From contig CAJXDX010000047.1 in the NCBI GenBank assembly GCA_913052275.1, positions 1 to 11,480 on the forward strand: a stretch of DNA of 11,480 bases, in the 5' to 3' direction. Every line of letters starts with the position of its first letter. The stretch's first letter is position 1. The notes below the pieces were generated by a model. The model made no database searches. It was not told where the DNA came from and saw only the letters and a list, made by a program, of their open reading frames with translations. Made by a program: the position numbers and the translations under genes. Of the stretch, positions 1-7,787 are shown one piece after another. Source of the DNA: an uncultured Pseudomonadota bacterium. GTDB taxonomy: Bacteria; SAR324; NAC60-12.

Positions 1-170
1 CTGAAGTGTGAAGAATGATCAGGTAATCTAACTTAATTTAATAATATGTCAAGAAGAATTATCTTATACGTTTATTTTATCTAAATATTTCATGCTAAAT
101 AGCTGGAAAAATCTTAAACTGGATTTTTATCTGAATTGAAATACCAATGTATCTGTTGTTTGATGAGGTC

Positions 171-198
171 ATTTAGATAGCGTATCACGCATTTAAAT
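171..198. promoter_or_regulatory. Imperfect hairpin or dyad upstream of the exporter gene
   Basis: ATTTAGATAGCGT (171-183) and ACGCATTTAAAT (187-198) pair almost completely around the 3-nt loop ATC. The four G/C-containing pairs GCGT/ACGC close the loop. One bulged A (179) and one G-T pair interrupt an otherwise continuous stem of 12 pairs. It lies about 90 bp before the exporter start and is not followed by a T-run, so it does not look like a terminator. It could be an operator for a dimeric repressor or a leader RNA hairpin. The structure is seen directly; its function is inference. Confidence 0.35.
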
Positions 199-288
199 AT
201 GCCAATAAATTGACATAGTACAGTGACGCATAACAGATGTCTGACCGAAATCTTCAATCGATTCAACTTGTATGGGAGTAAATAAAAA

Positions 289-1029
289 GTGTTTGACAAT
301 GCAACTGCTTTAGCAATTTTTAGTGCTATATTACTTGCAGGTCTGCTTAAAGGAATAATTGGAGTTGGTTTTCAGACAGTTGGTATTGCATTTTTAACAA
401 TCATAACAAACTTGCCTAACGCTATTTCTCTGTTGTTGATTCCATCCCTGGTAACCAACTTATGGCAAGCTGGTGCTGGAGGAGAATTATTTACAATTCT
501 AATCCGTCTCTGGCCCCTGATAATTACAGCCTGTATGATGGTGTGGTTTGGTTCAATAGCACTGACAAGTGTTTCCCTCTCATATCTTTCTGCCCTTCTG
601 GGGGTTCTCCTGATTGTTTATTCCGCATTTAATCTGTTCGGTCTCAGATTCGAAGTTAAAACGAAAAATGAGTGGTGGCTTGCGCCGTTTATTGGATTAA
701 TTAACGGATTACTTACAGGAATGACAGGCATTTTTGTTGTACCATGTGTGTTTTATTTTCAGGCAATTGGATTTCGCAAAGATACATTGATACAGTCAAT
801 GGGGGTTTTATTCACGGCATTAACCCTGATGCTGATTGTTTCACTTAAAACGAAAAATATTCTAACCTTGGAATTGTCTGGCTGGTCAGCATTTGCAATT
901 TTTCCTGCAATTATAGGAGTATTTGTTGGTCAGTTAATAAGAAAAAGGATTTCTGAAGAAGTTTTCAAAAAAATTTTTTTCTTGTGCCTGATTTTTCTCG
1001 GCAGTTTCATAACTTTTAATGCATTATAA
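289..1029 (+). CDS. TauE/SafE family anion/organosulfonate exporter
   Basis: A polytopic inner-membrane protein of 246 aa with about eight hydrophobic segments (roughly residues 6-24, 30-55, 72-92, 97-118, 130-155, 165-187, 198-217 and 227-244). The two halves each begin with a related Gly-rich stretch, GLLKGIIGVGF (18-28) and GLINGLLTGMTG (136-147). This is the internal duplication typical of the TauE/SafE family, whose members are linked to export of sulfite or sulfoacetate during sulfonate metabolism. The start is GTG at 289, with GGGAG at 274-278 and an in-frame TAA at 283-285, so no longer start is possible. The sauS/sauT-like genes downstream support a sulfite or sulfonate substrate, but the family also contains other anion transporters. 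Family is confident; substrate is inferred from context. Confidence 0.85.
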   Translation: MFDNATALAIFSAILLAGLLKGIIGVGFQTVGIAFLTIITNLPNAISLLLIPSLVTNLWQAGAGGELFTILIRLWPLIITACMMVWFGSIALTSVSLSYLSALLGVLLIVYSAFNLFGLRFEVKTKNEWWLAPFIGLINGLLTGMTGIFVVPCVFYFQAIGFRKDTLIQSMGVLFTALTLMLIVSLKTKNILTLELSGWSAFAIFPAIIGVFVGQLIRKRISEEVFKKIFFLCLIFLGSFITFNAL

Positions 1030-1052
1030 AATTCCTTGATAAAGCTGTTTCT

Positions 1053-1072
1053 AAATTATTTGCAAATAATTT
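1053..1072. repeat. 20-bp perfect palindrome after the exporter gene
   Basis: AAATTATTTGCAAATAATTT is identical to its reverse complement and is followed by TTCTTTTA. It starts 23 bp after the exporter stop. It could act as a weak rho-independent terminator for the exporter transcript (A/T stem, T-rich tail) or as an operator. The all-A/T stem apart from the central GC makes a strong terminator unlikely. Two further dyads follow before the next gene: ATTCATG/CATGAAT (1115-1121 and 1138-1144) and TTTGAAT/ATTCAAA (1187-1193 and 1203-1209). Confidence 0.4.
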
Positions 1073-1276
1073 TTCTTTTAACATGCTCACCGTCGTCTGT
1101 TTATGTAAGATAATATTCATGACCGCAAATTGATTCACATGAATGTATTATTTGAACATTTGGAAAAAGTGTGAGGAACTCAAACTTTTGAATAAACTAA
1201 TAATTCAAAGGACTTAGTCTGGAAGATTAGAGTGAATTATTAAAAAATATTTCCGAATTCCACCAAAATTTAATTT

Positions 1277-2671
1277 ATGCCGCAAATTTCAATTGAAACA
1301 ATTATCAAACAGGCAAAGGCAGCTCAAACTGAGTTTGAAACAGCTGGACAAGAAGTTGTTGATGAGTTGATAACAGGTCTTGCATGGGCATTACTAGAGC
1401 CGGAAACTAACCGTTCTTTATCAAATCAGGCTGTCCATGACACAGGACTGGGAAATGCTGATGATAAATTCACCAAAAATTACCGTAAGACCTTGGGCCT
1501 TCTCAGGGACTTGAAAAATGTTACCTCGGTTGGTGTGATCAAAGAAATTCCGGAAAAGGGGTTAGTTGAAATTGCTCGTCCGGTAGGAGTTGTGGGGGCA
1601 GTAACTCCTTCCACAAATCCAATTGCAACTCCGCTAAATAATACTATCAACGCAATTAAGGGACGAAACTCAATCATATTAGCACCGTCACCAAAAGGAG
1701 ATGCTGTCTGTGAACTGATAGTTGAAATTCTGCAAAAGGTTCTAGTCCGACTTGGCCATCCAAAGCACCTCATTCAGAAAATTCCATCTCCTGCCAGCAA
1801 GGAGGCAACCAATAAACTGATGCAGTCTGTTGACCTGGTTGTGGTTACAGGATCAGAAAAAAATGTAAGTTCAGCTTACAGAAGTGGGACTCCGGCAATT
1901 GGTGTTGGTGTAGGTAACGTAGCGGTAATTATAGATGAAACTGCTGACCTGAAATCAGCCGCAAGAAAGGTAGTGACTTCAAAGACATTTGACAACGCAA
2001 CCAGCTGTTCATCTGAAAACAGCCTGGTGATTGTGGATGATGTTTATGAAAATGCCATTGAAGCGCTGCAGGAAGAGGGTGGGGTTCTGCTTGATCATGA
2101 GGAAACACAAGAGTTGAAGGATAATTTATGGATTCAGGGAAAATTGAATCCGCATCTGATTGCGAAATCTGCCTCTGAGATCGCGACAGTTGTTGGTTTT
2201 CAGCGTCCGGAAATGAAGCAGGCTAAAATGCTGATGGTGGAAGAAACCGGCACAGGAAGCGAACATCCATTCTCTGGAGAAAAACTCAGTCCGGTTCTGA
2301 CTCTATATCGAGCAGAAAATTTTGAAAATGCTTGCCAAAAAATCATAGAATTATACGAATTCCAGGGAAAAGGACATTCTGTTGGACTGCATTCAAAAGA
2401 TGAAACACGTCCCCTGGAAATGGGACTGAACCTTCCTGCATGTCGTGTAATTGTAAATCAGCCACACTGCCTGGCCACTGGTGGAAGTTTTGGCAACGGT
2501 ATGCCCTTTTCTCTTTCAATGGGTTGCGGTACGTGGGGCAGAAACAGCATCAGTGACAATCTGAATTATCGACATTTTCTTAATATCGTCCGTGTAGTTC
2601 ATCCTGTTACTCCAGTAGAACCCAGCGAAGAAGAAATATTTGGTGACTTCTGGGAAAAATATGGTCGATAA
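1277..2671 (+). CDS. sauS: CoA-acylating aldehyde dehydrogenase, SauS-like sulfoacetaldehyde dehydrogenase
   Basis: 464 aa aldehyde dehydrogenase of the CoA-acylating branch (relatives include EutE/PduP and the AdhE N-domain). In the Sau pathway this enzyme interconverts sulfoacetyl-CoA and sulfoacetaldehyde with NADP(H) in the cytoplasm. Visible marks are the GVVGAVTPSTNP segment (104-115), the catalytic Cys244 in the context NATSCSSENS, and a C-terminal CGTWGRNSISDN block typical of acylating enzymes. The stretches GLLRDLK, GLVEIARPVGVVGA and TFDNATSCSSENS match what I remember of SauS-type proteins. The start is fixed at ATG 1277 by an in-frame TAA at 1271-1273; no Shine-Dalgarno sequence is visible. 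A ligase gene follows after 47 bp, as expected for a sauS-sauT pair. The enzyme class is secure; the sulfonated substrate rests on resemblance and context, and another acyl-CoA/aldehyde pair is possible. Confidence 0.8.
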   Translation: MPQISIETIIKQAKAAQTEFETAGQEVVDELITGLAWALLEPETNRSLSNQAVHDTGLGNADDKFTKNYRKTLGLLRDLKNVTSVGVIKEIPEKGLVEIARPVGVVGAVTPSTNPIATPLNNTINAIKGRNSIILAPSPKGDAVCELIVEILQKVLVRLGHPKHLIQKIPSPASKEATNKLMQSVDLVVVTGSEKNVSSAYRSGTPAIGVGVGNVAVIIDETADLKSAARKVVTSKTFDNATSCSSENSLVIVDDVYENAIEALQEEGGVLLDHEETQELKDNLWIQGKLNPHLIAKSASEIATVVGFQRPEMKQAKMLMVEETGTGSEHPFSGEKLSPVLTLYRAENFENACQKIIELYEFQGKGHSVGLHSKDETRPLEMGLNLPACRVIVNQPHCLATGGSFGNGMPFSLSMGCGTWGRNSISDNLNYRHFLNIVRVVHPVTPVEPSEEEIFGDFWEKYGR

Positions 2672-2718
2672 GAAAGTTTCCTAAACTTCACAAATAAACT
2701 AAATCAATAACATAAATT

Positions 2719-4266
2719 GTGAATCCCTCAGGACATACAATCCAAAGTTTGATAGATCTCCGCGCGGATACTATACCGGGACAGAAGTATGTGGTTTATC
2801 CTGAAACCGGAAGCTCTTGCACCTGGAAAGAATTTCAACAACGTGTTCAATCAGTAGCATGCTATTTGTCGGGTAAAGGACTTTCCCGGGAAGTGCCTGT
2901 AGCGGGCTTGCTTGGCAATGGGCAAACAGCATTGGAATTACTTCTGGGCGGAATGTACGGAGGGTTTCAAGTTTTACTGGCAAATCCCTTATCCGGAAGA
3001 GACATATTAGCTTATGTAATAGAACATTCTGAAACTAAAATCCTATTCGTAGCGCATCAATATCAAGATTTAGCAGAACAGGCACTTTCTCAACTTTCAA
3101 ACAAACCCGAAATCATACTGAATCATCCGGACAACCTGCCGGTTTGGAATGACACCGTTCCGGTCAAGAAACTGCTTAATTATATACCCAACCCGAAAGA
3201 AAAGGCCCTGCTTATTTACACATCGGGAACTACAGGACGTCCTAAGGGAGTCATACACACACATGAAAGTCTGCTTTATGGAGGCTGGAACACTGAGGTG
3301 GCTCATGAACTGACACCTGATGACAACAGCTTATGTGTATTGCCGCTCTGCCACATCAACGCGCAGGTAGTTTCTGTGATGGGTACACTGGTCAACGGTT
3401 CAGGATTAGTTATGCCTCAACGTTTTCAGGCGTCAAAATTCTGGTCCTGGGTGGTTGACCAGAAATGTACTTGGTTCAGCGTAGTTCCGACAATTCTCTC
3501 TTATTTGATGAATATTGAAGAAGTAGATAAAATAAAATCAAAACTGGGAAGGGTTAGGTTTGGACGCTCAGCATCTGCTGCATTACCTCCTGCTCTGCAC
3601 AAAGCATTTGAAGAACGTTTCGGAATAAAAATTGTTGAAACGATGGGTATTACTGAAACTGCTTCTCCGTTACTTTCAAACCCAATTGACCCGAAGCTGC
3701 ACAAACTTGGTTCACCTGGAATAGCATATGGCAACGAAGTCAGAATTGCTGACGCCGACGGGACTGTAGCAGCTTTGGAAACTGAAAGTGAGGTACAGGT
3801 AAGAGGATTAAATTTAATGCAAGGCTATCTTAAAAATCCTGAAGCAACGCGTGAAGCATTCACCACTGATGGATGGTATAGAACCGGCGACCTTGGAAAG
3901 ATGGATTCTGACGGCTACGTATTTGTCACCGGACGTCTGAAAGAACTGATTATCAAAGGGGGGGAGAATATATCACCTCGAGAAATTGACGATGTGTTAT
4001 ACCGGCACAAAAGGGTAATGGAAGCAGCGGCGTTCCCACTCCCGGATGATCATTACGGGCAAACCGTTGCAGCAGCCATAGCTCCGCGTCCTGGGGAAAA
4101 TGTTCCTGAATCTGAACTGAGAAAACTATGTTTGGATGCCGTAGGAGAATATAGATCTCCAACTCACTACTTTTTCCTGAATGAACTACCAAAAGGTCCC
4201 TCAGGTAAAATTCAGCGCCTGAAACTTACGGATCAATACTCCGATTTAAATTATAAGGTGGAATAG
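2719..4266 (+). CDS. sauT: AMP-forming acyl-CoA ligase, probable sulfoacetate-CoA ligase (SauT-like)
   Basis: 515 aa adenylate-forming (ANL superfamily) ligase, full length. The P-loop YTSGTTGRPKG is at 167-177, the adenine-site motif ITETAS at 311-316, YRTGD at 387-391, the hinge and A8 region GRLKELIIKGGENISPREI at 405-423, and the catalytic lysine Lys497 in PKGPSGKIQR near the C-terminus. It activates a carboxylic acid to its acyl-CoA with ATP and CoA. Placed 47 bp after a SauS-like acylating dehydrogenase, it most simply forms sulfoacetyl-CoA for SauS to reduce. The GTG start at 2719 is forced by an in-frame TAA at 2713-2715 and has no clear Shine-Dalgarno. The ANL fold is certain; sulfoacetate as substrate is inferred from the neighbour. 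Oxalate, malonate or other short acids would have similar family scores. Confidence 0.75.
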   Translation: MNPSGHTIQSLIDLRADTIPGQKYVVYPETGSSCTWKEFQQRVQSVACYLSGKGLSREVPVAGLLGNGQTALELLLGGMYGGFQVLLANPLSGRDILAYVIEHSETKILFVAHQYQDLAEQALSQLSNKPEIILNHPDNLPVWNDTVPVKKLLNYIPNPKEKALLIYTSGTTGRPKGVIHTHESLLYGGWNTEVAHELTPDDNSLCVLPLCHINAQVVSVMGTLVNGSGLVMPQRFQASKFWSWVVDQKCTWFSVVPTILSYLMNIEEVDKIKSKLGRVRFGRSASAALPPALHKAFEERFGIKIVETMGITETASPLLSNPIDPKLHKLGSPGIAYGNEVRIADADGTVAALETESEVQVRGLNLMQGYLKNPEATREAFTTDGWYRTGDLGKMDSDGYVFVTGRLKELIIKGGENISPREIDDVLYRHKRVMEAAAFPLPDDHYGQTVAAAIAPRPGENVPESELRKLCLDAVGEYRSPTHYFFLNELPKGPSGKIQRLKLTDQYSDLNYKVE

Positions 4267-4291
4267 TCTTCTATTGAATTAAAAACTTCAG

Positions 4292-4351
4292 CTGGTTTTA
4301 TGATTATATACTGAAACAGTTTTATCTCTGAAATAATTGAGTTAAAACCAG
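4292..4351. terminator. Inverted repeat between the two convergent operons, possible bidirectional terminator
   Basis: CTGGTTTTA (4292-4300) is exactly complementary to TAAAACCAG (4343-4351), enclosing 42 nt that contain a small ACTG-AAA-CAGT hairpin (4310-4320) followed by TTTAT. It lies in the 170 bp gap between the plus-strand ligase stop and the minus-strand regulator stop, where terminators for both operons are expected. The loop is long and there is no classic GC stem with a T-run, so this is a weak candidate. A second A/T dyad, CTTTTT/AAAAAG, lies at 4385-4404. Confidence 0.3.
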
Positions 4352-4436
4352 GATAAGTATTTGAAATAAATGCTATTTTCTTAACTTTTTAAAGAGATAA
4401 AAAGATATTTAATTCTCTGGGCAGGAAACAATTTTC

Positions 4437-5501
4437 TTATGTGGTCGCATATTGGTGTTCTTTAAAATCTTCCTTGCGGATTCCATGCTTTGTAAGAAGT
4501 TTGTGAAGTTGTCTCGTTGTGATGCCTGCAGTTTCGGAAGCACGGTTAATACGTCCTTTGTGTTCTGTTAATAATTCCTTTAGATAATTTCGTTCCAGAT
4601 GTTCCACTCCCTGACGACGGACTTCCGCCAGAGGCTGAGTTAAATCCATCGCAACTTTTGAAGAATTGTTTATTCCAGAAAAAAGTTCCTGCGGAAAGCT
4701 CTCCGCCCTGAGAACAGATGTAGTTTCCAGAATATAGGCACGCTCAATTACATTTTCCAATTCACGGATATTGCCAGGCCATGCATATTCCTGAAGCGCC
4801 TTTACCACAATAGGTTCAACATCCTGGATATCTTTAAAATAATGCTTGTTAAACCAGTCAAGCAGATAGTAAATCCAGTCTGGAATGTCTTCAGAACGCT
4901 GCTGAAGAGAAGGAATTTCAAGAGGGAATACACTGAGTCGGTAATAAAGATCTTTGCGGAACAGACCCTGGTCACACATTTGCTGCAAATCCGAGTTGGA
5001 TGCTGCAATCACCCGTACATCTGCTTCAATAGGAGATTCTCCACCCACACGCTGGAAAATACGATCCTGAAGAACCTGCAGCAGCTTAATCTGCATGGTT
5101 GAAGATATCGTATTTATTTCATCAAGAAATATTGTTCCTTTTTGAGCGTTATCAAATCTGCCCAGTTTACGCTTAACTGCACCAGTGAATGCTCCTTTTT
5201 CGTAACCAAACAATTCACTTTCTACCAGGGTGTCCGGCAGTGCCCCGCAATGCACATGAATAAACGCCTCATTTTTCCTGCTGCTGTGCTGATGGATGAG
5301 CTTGGCTAAGGTTCCCTTACCTACACCGGTATCACCTAAAAGCAGAACTGTTGTTTTCGTGGGAGCAACAGATTTTACTTTTTCAAAAGTCTGACGCATT
5401 TGCGGACTTCTGGTATTGACTACCTTCAATGCGTCAGGATTCCAAAAGTCATCATGTGCCGGACTGTCTTCTGTCAGTGGACGTCTATTTTGGATTGACA
5501 C
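4437..5501 (-). CDS. Sigma-54-dependent transcriptional activator without sensor domain (PspF-like layout)
   Basis: 354 aa bacterial enhancer-binding protein. After about 30 residues with no recognisable sensory domain comes the AAA+ module: Walker A GDTGVGKG (56-63), the sigma-54-contacting loop GAFTGA (103-108), Walker B IFLDEI (124-129), FRKDLYYRL with the arginine-finger region (181-189) and WPGNIRELEN (241-250). A Fis-type helix-turn-helix occupies roughly 305-350. The intact GAFTGA predicts real activation of RNA polymerase-sigma-54. The absence of a receiver, GAF, PAS or ACT domain resembles PspF, which is controlled by a partner protein. It starts at GTG 5501 with GGTGAG a few bases upstream. 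It is the last gene of the operon, 46 bp after the oxidoreductase, so it probably controls the neighbouring aldehyde or sulfonate genes. I found no canonical GG-N10-GC sigma-54 promoter by eye in the long intergenic gaps. Confidence 0.9.
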   Translation of the reverse strand: MSIQNRRPLTEDSPAHDDFWNPDALKVVNTRSPQMRQTFEKVKSVAPTKTTVLLLGDTGVGKGTLAKLIHQHSSRKNEAFIHVHCGALPDTLVESELFGYEKGAFTGAVKRKLGRFDNAQKGTIFLDEINTISSTMQIKLLQVLQDRIFQRVGGESPIEADVRVIAASNSDLQQMCDQGLFRKDLYYRLSVFPLEIPSLQQRSEDIPDWIYYLLDWFNKHYFKDIQDVEPIVVKALQEYAWPGNIRELENVIERAYILETTSVLRAESFPQELFSGINNSSKVAMDLTQPLAEVRRQGVEHLERNYLKELLTEHKGRINRASETAGITTRQLHKLLTKHGIRKEDFKEHQYATT

Positions 5502-5547
5502 TTTCTCACCGGCTTCTAACTGTGATTTAAATTATTAACCTGATGGC

Positions 5548-7488
5548 TCAGTTAATAACTTCGGAGAGCACGTTATTTTCAGCAACTACCCAGCCTATCC
5601 CAAGTGATTCCATCTTTTTTAGTGACGGGTGTCCTGTCTCCACATCCCAATCGCATAAGCGGTAGTAATCTTCCAAAGCAGCTTCCCATTCTTCCTCATT
5701 TAAAACATAACCATCAGACCTGCCGCCTTTAAGAGGCCGTTTAAACATCTTTTTCGGAAGAGTGTCTGATTCTCTGCCTACGCCTTCTCTTGAATTAAAA
5801 GCCCTTAACATGTTGAGGCGGCGCTCACCAACTTCCAGAATCTCTTTCATATCTACATTCCAGCCCATTACAGCATTAATTGTTTGGACCAATTGTTCAG
5901 GCGTATACAGCTGAAAGGAGGCTCCAAAAATAAATGCGCAGACTGAGATACTGTCCACCGCACTGGACAAATGCTGAGTGATCATTGCAAAGCGCATCAT
6001 TTCCTTGTTAAGTGCCAATTTCTCCTGTGGATTAGTCAGTCCGATTTCCTTCATGCGTTCCGGATAAGCTTTGTAACCAGGATCATGTTCACTGGACTCA
6101 TGATCAGCCCCAAACGGATTTGCCGCATAAATAACACTCAAGCTGCGTTTTACCTGGGGCATATGTGCAGGAGCTTCCTGACCCTTACTTGTAATTAAGT
6201 ATTCTTCAGTTCCGCGACCAATGATTTCTGCAGCTTTCTTCGAGCCTTCCGCTAGAATCTCTCCGAAACCTTCGCGCTTGGCTATCATTTCGGTAATTTT
6301 TACCATTGCTTCAGCATTTCCATATTTCAGTTCGATACCGCCAGTATCTTCCATGGTTAATTTACCTTCTTCCCAGCACTCCATGGCCCATGCTATTGTG
6401 GCCCCGCAGGAAATGGTATCCATTCCATACATGTTGCACAGTGCATTCGCATGAATAATCGCATCCATGTCACTGATTCCGCAATAACTTCCAAAAGTGG
6501 CAAGGGTTTCATATTCCGGACCACCGTATTTCGCTTCTGTTTTAAATGGACCTTCATCAATTTGTGCAACACGTTTACATTTGATTGAACAACTGAAACA
6601 GGTATCTCTGCCAAAACGATTCTGGTCATCTTTTTCATGACCTCTTAGATGCTCATTGTAAAGTTTGTGGCCATCAATTTCTTCATGTTTATCAAAGTTG
6701 CCGCTGTTGAAATTATAAGTTGGCAAACCTCCGGCTCTATGTTGGGGAGTAGTTACACCTGGAGTTCCATATTTGCCAAAACCGTCCATGCCCGTTGGCT
6801 CCAAGTTAACCCTGGCCAATTTCTGAATCTCCTTAAATTTTTCCGGATTAGCAATAGCAGGTTTCATTTTCCCTCTAACTACAACTGCTTTGAGGTTTTT
6901 TGAACCCATCACTGCTCCCATTCCGGTACGCCCATTTGCACGGTTACTCATGCTGATCAGTGCAGAAAATCGAACAAGGTTCTCACCTGCAGGTCCGATC
7001 TGAAGGACCTCAATTCTCTTATCATCCAGTTCTTCTTTAAGTTTATCCTCGGCGTCTCCTGTTGTAAGCCCCCACAAATGACTGGCGTCGCGAAGTTCCG
7101 CCTCTCCATGATGTAACCAAAGATATACGGGTTTTGGAGATCTGCCTTTGATAATTACTGCATCAAATCCAGAAAATTTCATTTCAGCAGGAAAGTAACC
7201 GCCGCCTTGTGCGTCTCCGATACAACCTGTAAGTGGTGATTTTGCTACGGAAGTTAAACGACTTTGTCCGGATATTGGTGTTCCTGTTAAAATTCCTGTG
7301 CATAAAGCAAGGACATTATCCGGACTGAAGGGATCAACTCCTACTGGGGTTTCTTTAAGAACATAATGCATTCCCATCGCACTACCTCCCATATAAGTGC
7401 GGTAAAACTGTTCATCTGGTTCTTCAATTTCCAGCTCACCTTTTGATAAGTTTACATGTAATATTTTTCCTGTGTAACCGTAAGACAT
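5548..7488 (-). CDS. Aldehyde:ferredoxin oxidoreductase (tungsten/molybdenum-pterin, AOR family)
   Basis: 646 aa, a usual length for the family. It oxidises aldehydes to carboxylates with water and passes electrons to ferredoxin, and the reaction can run in reverse with strongly reducing ferredoxin. The N-terminal domain carries family hallmarks such as YTGKIL (5-10) and GRTGMGAVMGSKNLKAV (186-202), which contacts the pterin cofactor. The [4Fe-4S] ligands are visible as C297-x2-C300-x3-C304 plus the distant Cys517. GPEYETLATFG (323-333) and the Cys-rich ANALCNMYGMDTISCG segment (347-362) follow. ATG 7488 has AGGA about 8 nt upstream. A MoaD-like gene lies 33 bp upstream, as in many AOR loci. 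No ferredoxin-like or FAD subunit gene is adjacent, so a free ferredoxin partner is likely. The substrate is unknown; the sauS/sauT pair nearby suggests a sulfonated or other short-chain aldehyde. The enzyme class predicts oxygen sensitivity. Confidence 0.92.
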   Translation of the reverse strand: MSYGYTGKILHVNLSKGELEIEEPDEQFYRTYMGGSAMGMHYVLKETPVGVDPFSPDNVLALCTGILTGTPISGQSRLTSVAKSPLTGCIGDAQGGGYFPAEMKFSGFDAVIIKGRSPKPVYLWLHHGEAELRDASHLWGLTTGDAEDKLKEELDDKRIEVLQIGPAGENLVRFSALISMSNRANGRTGMGAVMGSKNLKAVVVRGKMKPAIANPEKFKEIQKLARVNLEPTGMDGFGKYGTPGVTTPQHRAGGLPTYNFNSGNFDKHEEIDGHKLYNEHLRGHEKDDQNRFGRDTCFSCSIKCKRVAQIDEGPFKTEAKYGGPEYETLATFGSYCGISDMDAIIHANALCNMYGMDTISCGATIAWAMECWEEGKLTMEDTGGIELKYGNAEAMVKITEMIAKREGFGEILAEGSKKAAEIIGRGTEEYLITSKGQEAPAHMPQVKRSLSVIYAANPFGADHESSEHDPGYKAYPERMKEIGLTNPQEKLALNKEMMRFAMITQHLSSAVDSISVCAFIFGASFQLYTPEQLVQTINAVMGWNVDMKEILEVGERRLNMLRAFNSREGVGRESDTLPKKMFKRPLKGGRSDGYVLNEEEWEAALEDYYRLCDWDVETGHPSLKKMESLGIGWVVAENNVLSEVIN

Positions 7489-7521
7489 AATTCTATCCTG
7501 ATTGATTTTGTAAATTAGTTG

Positions 7522-7755
7522 CTAACCTCCACTGATAACAGTGAAAACAAGTACCTCATCACCGTCACTGAGAACGTGGTCAAGTCCTTTCTCTTCATCT
7601 CCATTGACAGCTACAACAACCTTTCGTTTGATTTGAAGTTTGTCCAACATATCGGCAATAGTAGAATCATTATTCAGTGTCATCGTTGCTTTCCCTTTGT
7701 CTGAATCCGGTAGAAAATCCACCAAAGGCCCCATTAATTCCAGATTAATTTTCAA
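7522..7755 (-). CDS. MoaD/ThiS-family sulfur carrier, likely for the tungsten/molybdenum cofactor
   Basis: 77 aa ubiquitin-like protein: an N-terminal strand KINLELMG, an internal DSTIADMLDKL helix, VVVAVNGD, and the C-terminal Gly-Gly (…VISGG) required for thiocarboxylation. Such proteins give sulfur to the pterin cofactor (MoaD) or to thiamin (ThiS). The position directly before an AOR gene favours a dedicated metallopterin role. The start is taken as TTG 7755, because the first strand of the fold begins there; the first ATG (residue 8, codon at 7732-7734) would remove that strand. TTG and the weak Shine-Dalgarno may keep expression low relative to the enzyme. It sits 48 bp after the aldehyde dehydrogenase stop and 33 bp before AOR, consistent with one transcript. 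Confidence 0.85.
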   Translation of the reverse strand: MKINLELMGPLVDFLPDSDKGKATMTLNNDSTIADMLDKLQIKRKVVVAVNGDEEKGLDHVLSDGDEVLVFTVISGG

Positions 7756-7787
7756 TTTATAATCTCAATTCAAAGAAAACTGTTTCG

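Noticed and set aside
210..238. TTGACA (210-215) as exporter promoter
   Set aside because: No acceptable -10 hexamer at 16-18 bp spacing; the best alternatives match poorly.
114..299. Minus-strand 61-codon open frame at the left edge
   Set aside because: It overlaps the exporter start and its ribosome site, and has no Shine-Dalgarno, no recognisable domain and A/T-driven composition.
1480..1773. Minus-strand 97-codon open frame inside the SauS-like gene
   Set aside because: Antisense shadow of a conserved enzyme; no independent start signal or domain.
7522..7755. Assignment as ThiS (thiamin sulfur carrier)
   Set aside because: Length and the Gly-Gly end fit both families, but the adjacency to AOR and absence of thiamin genes favour a metallopterin role.
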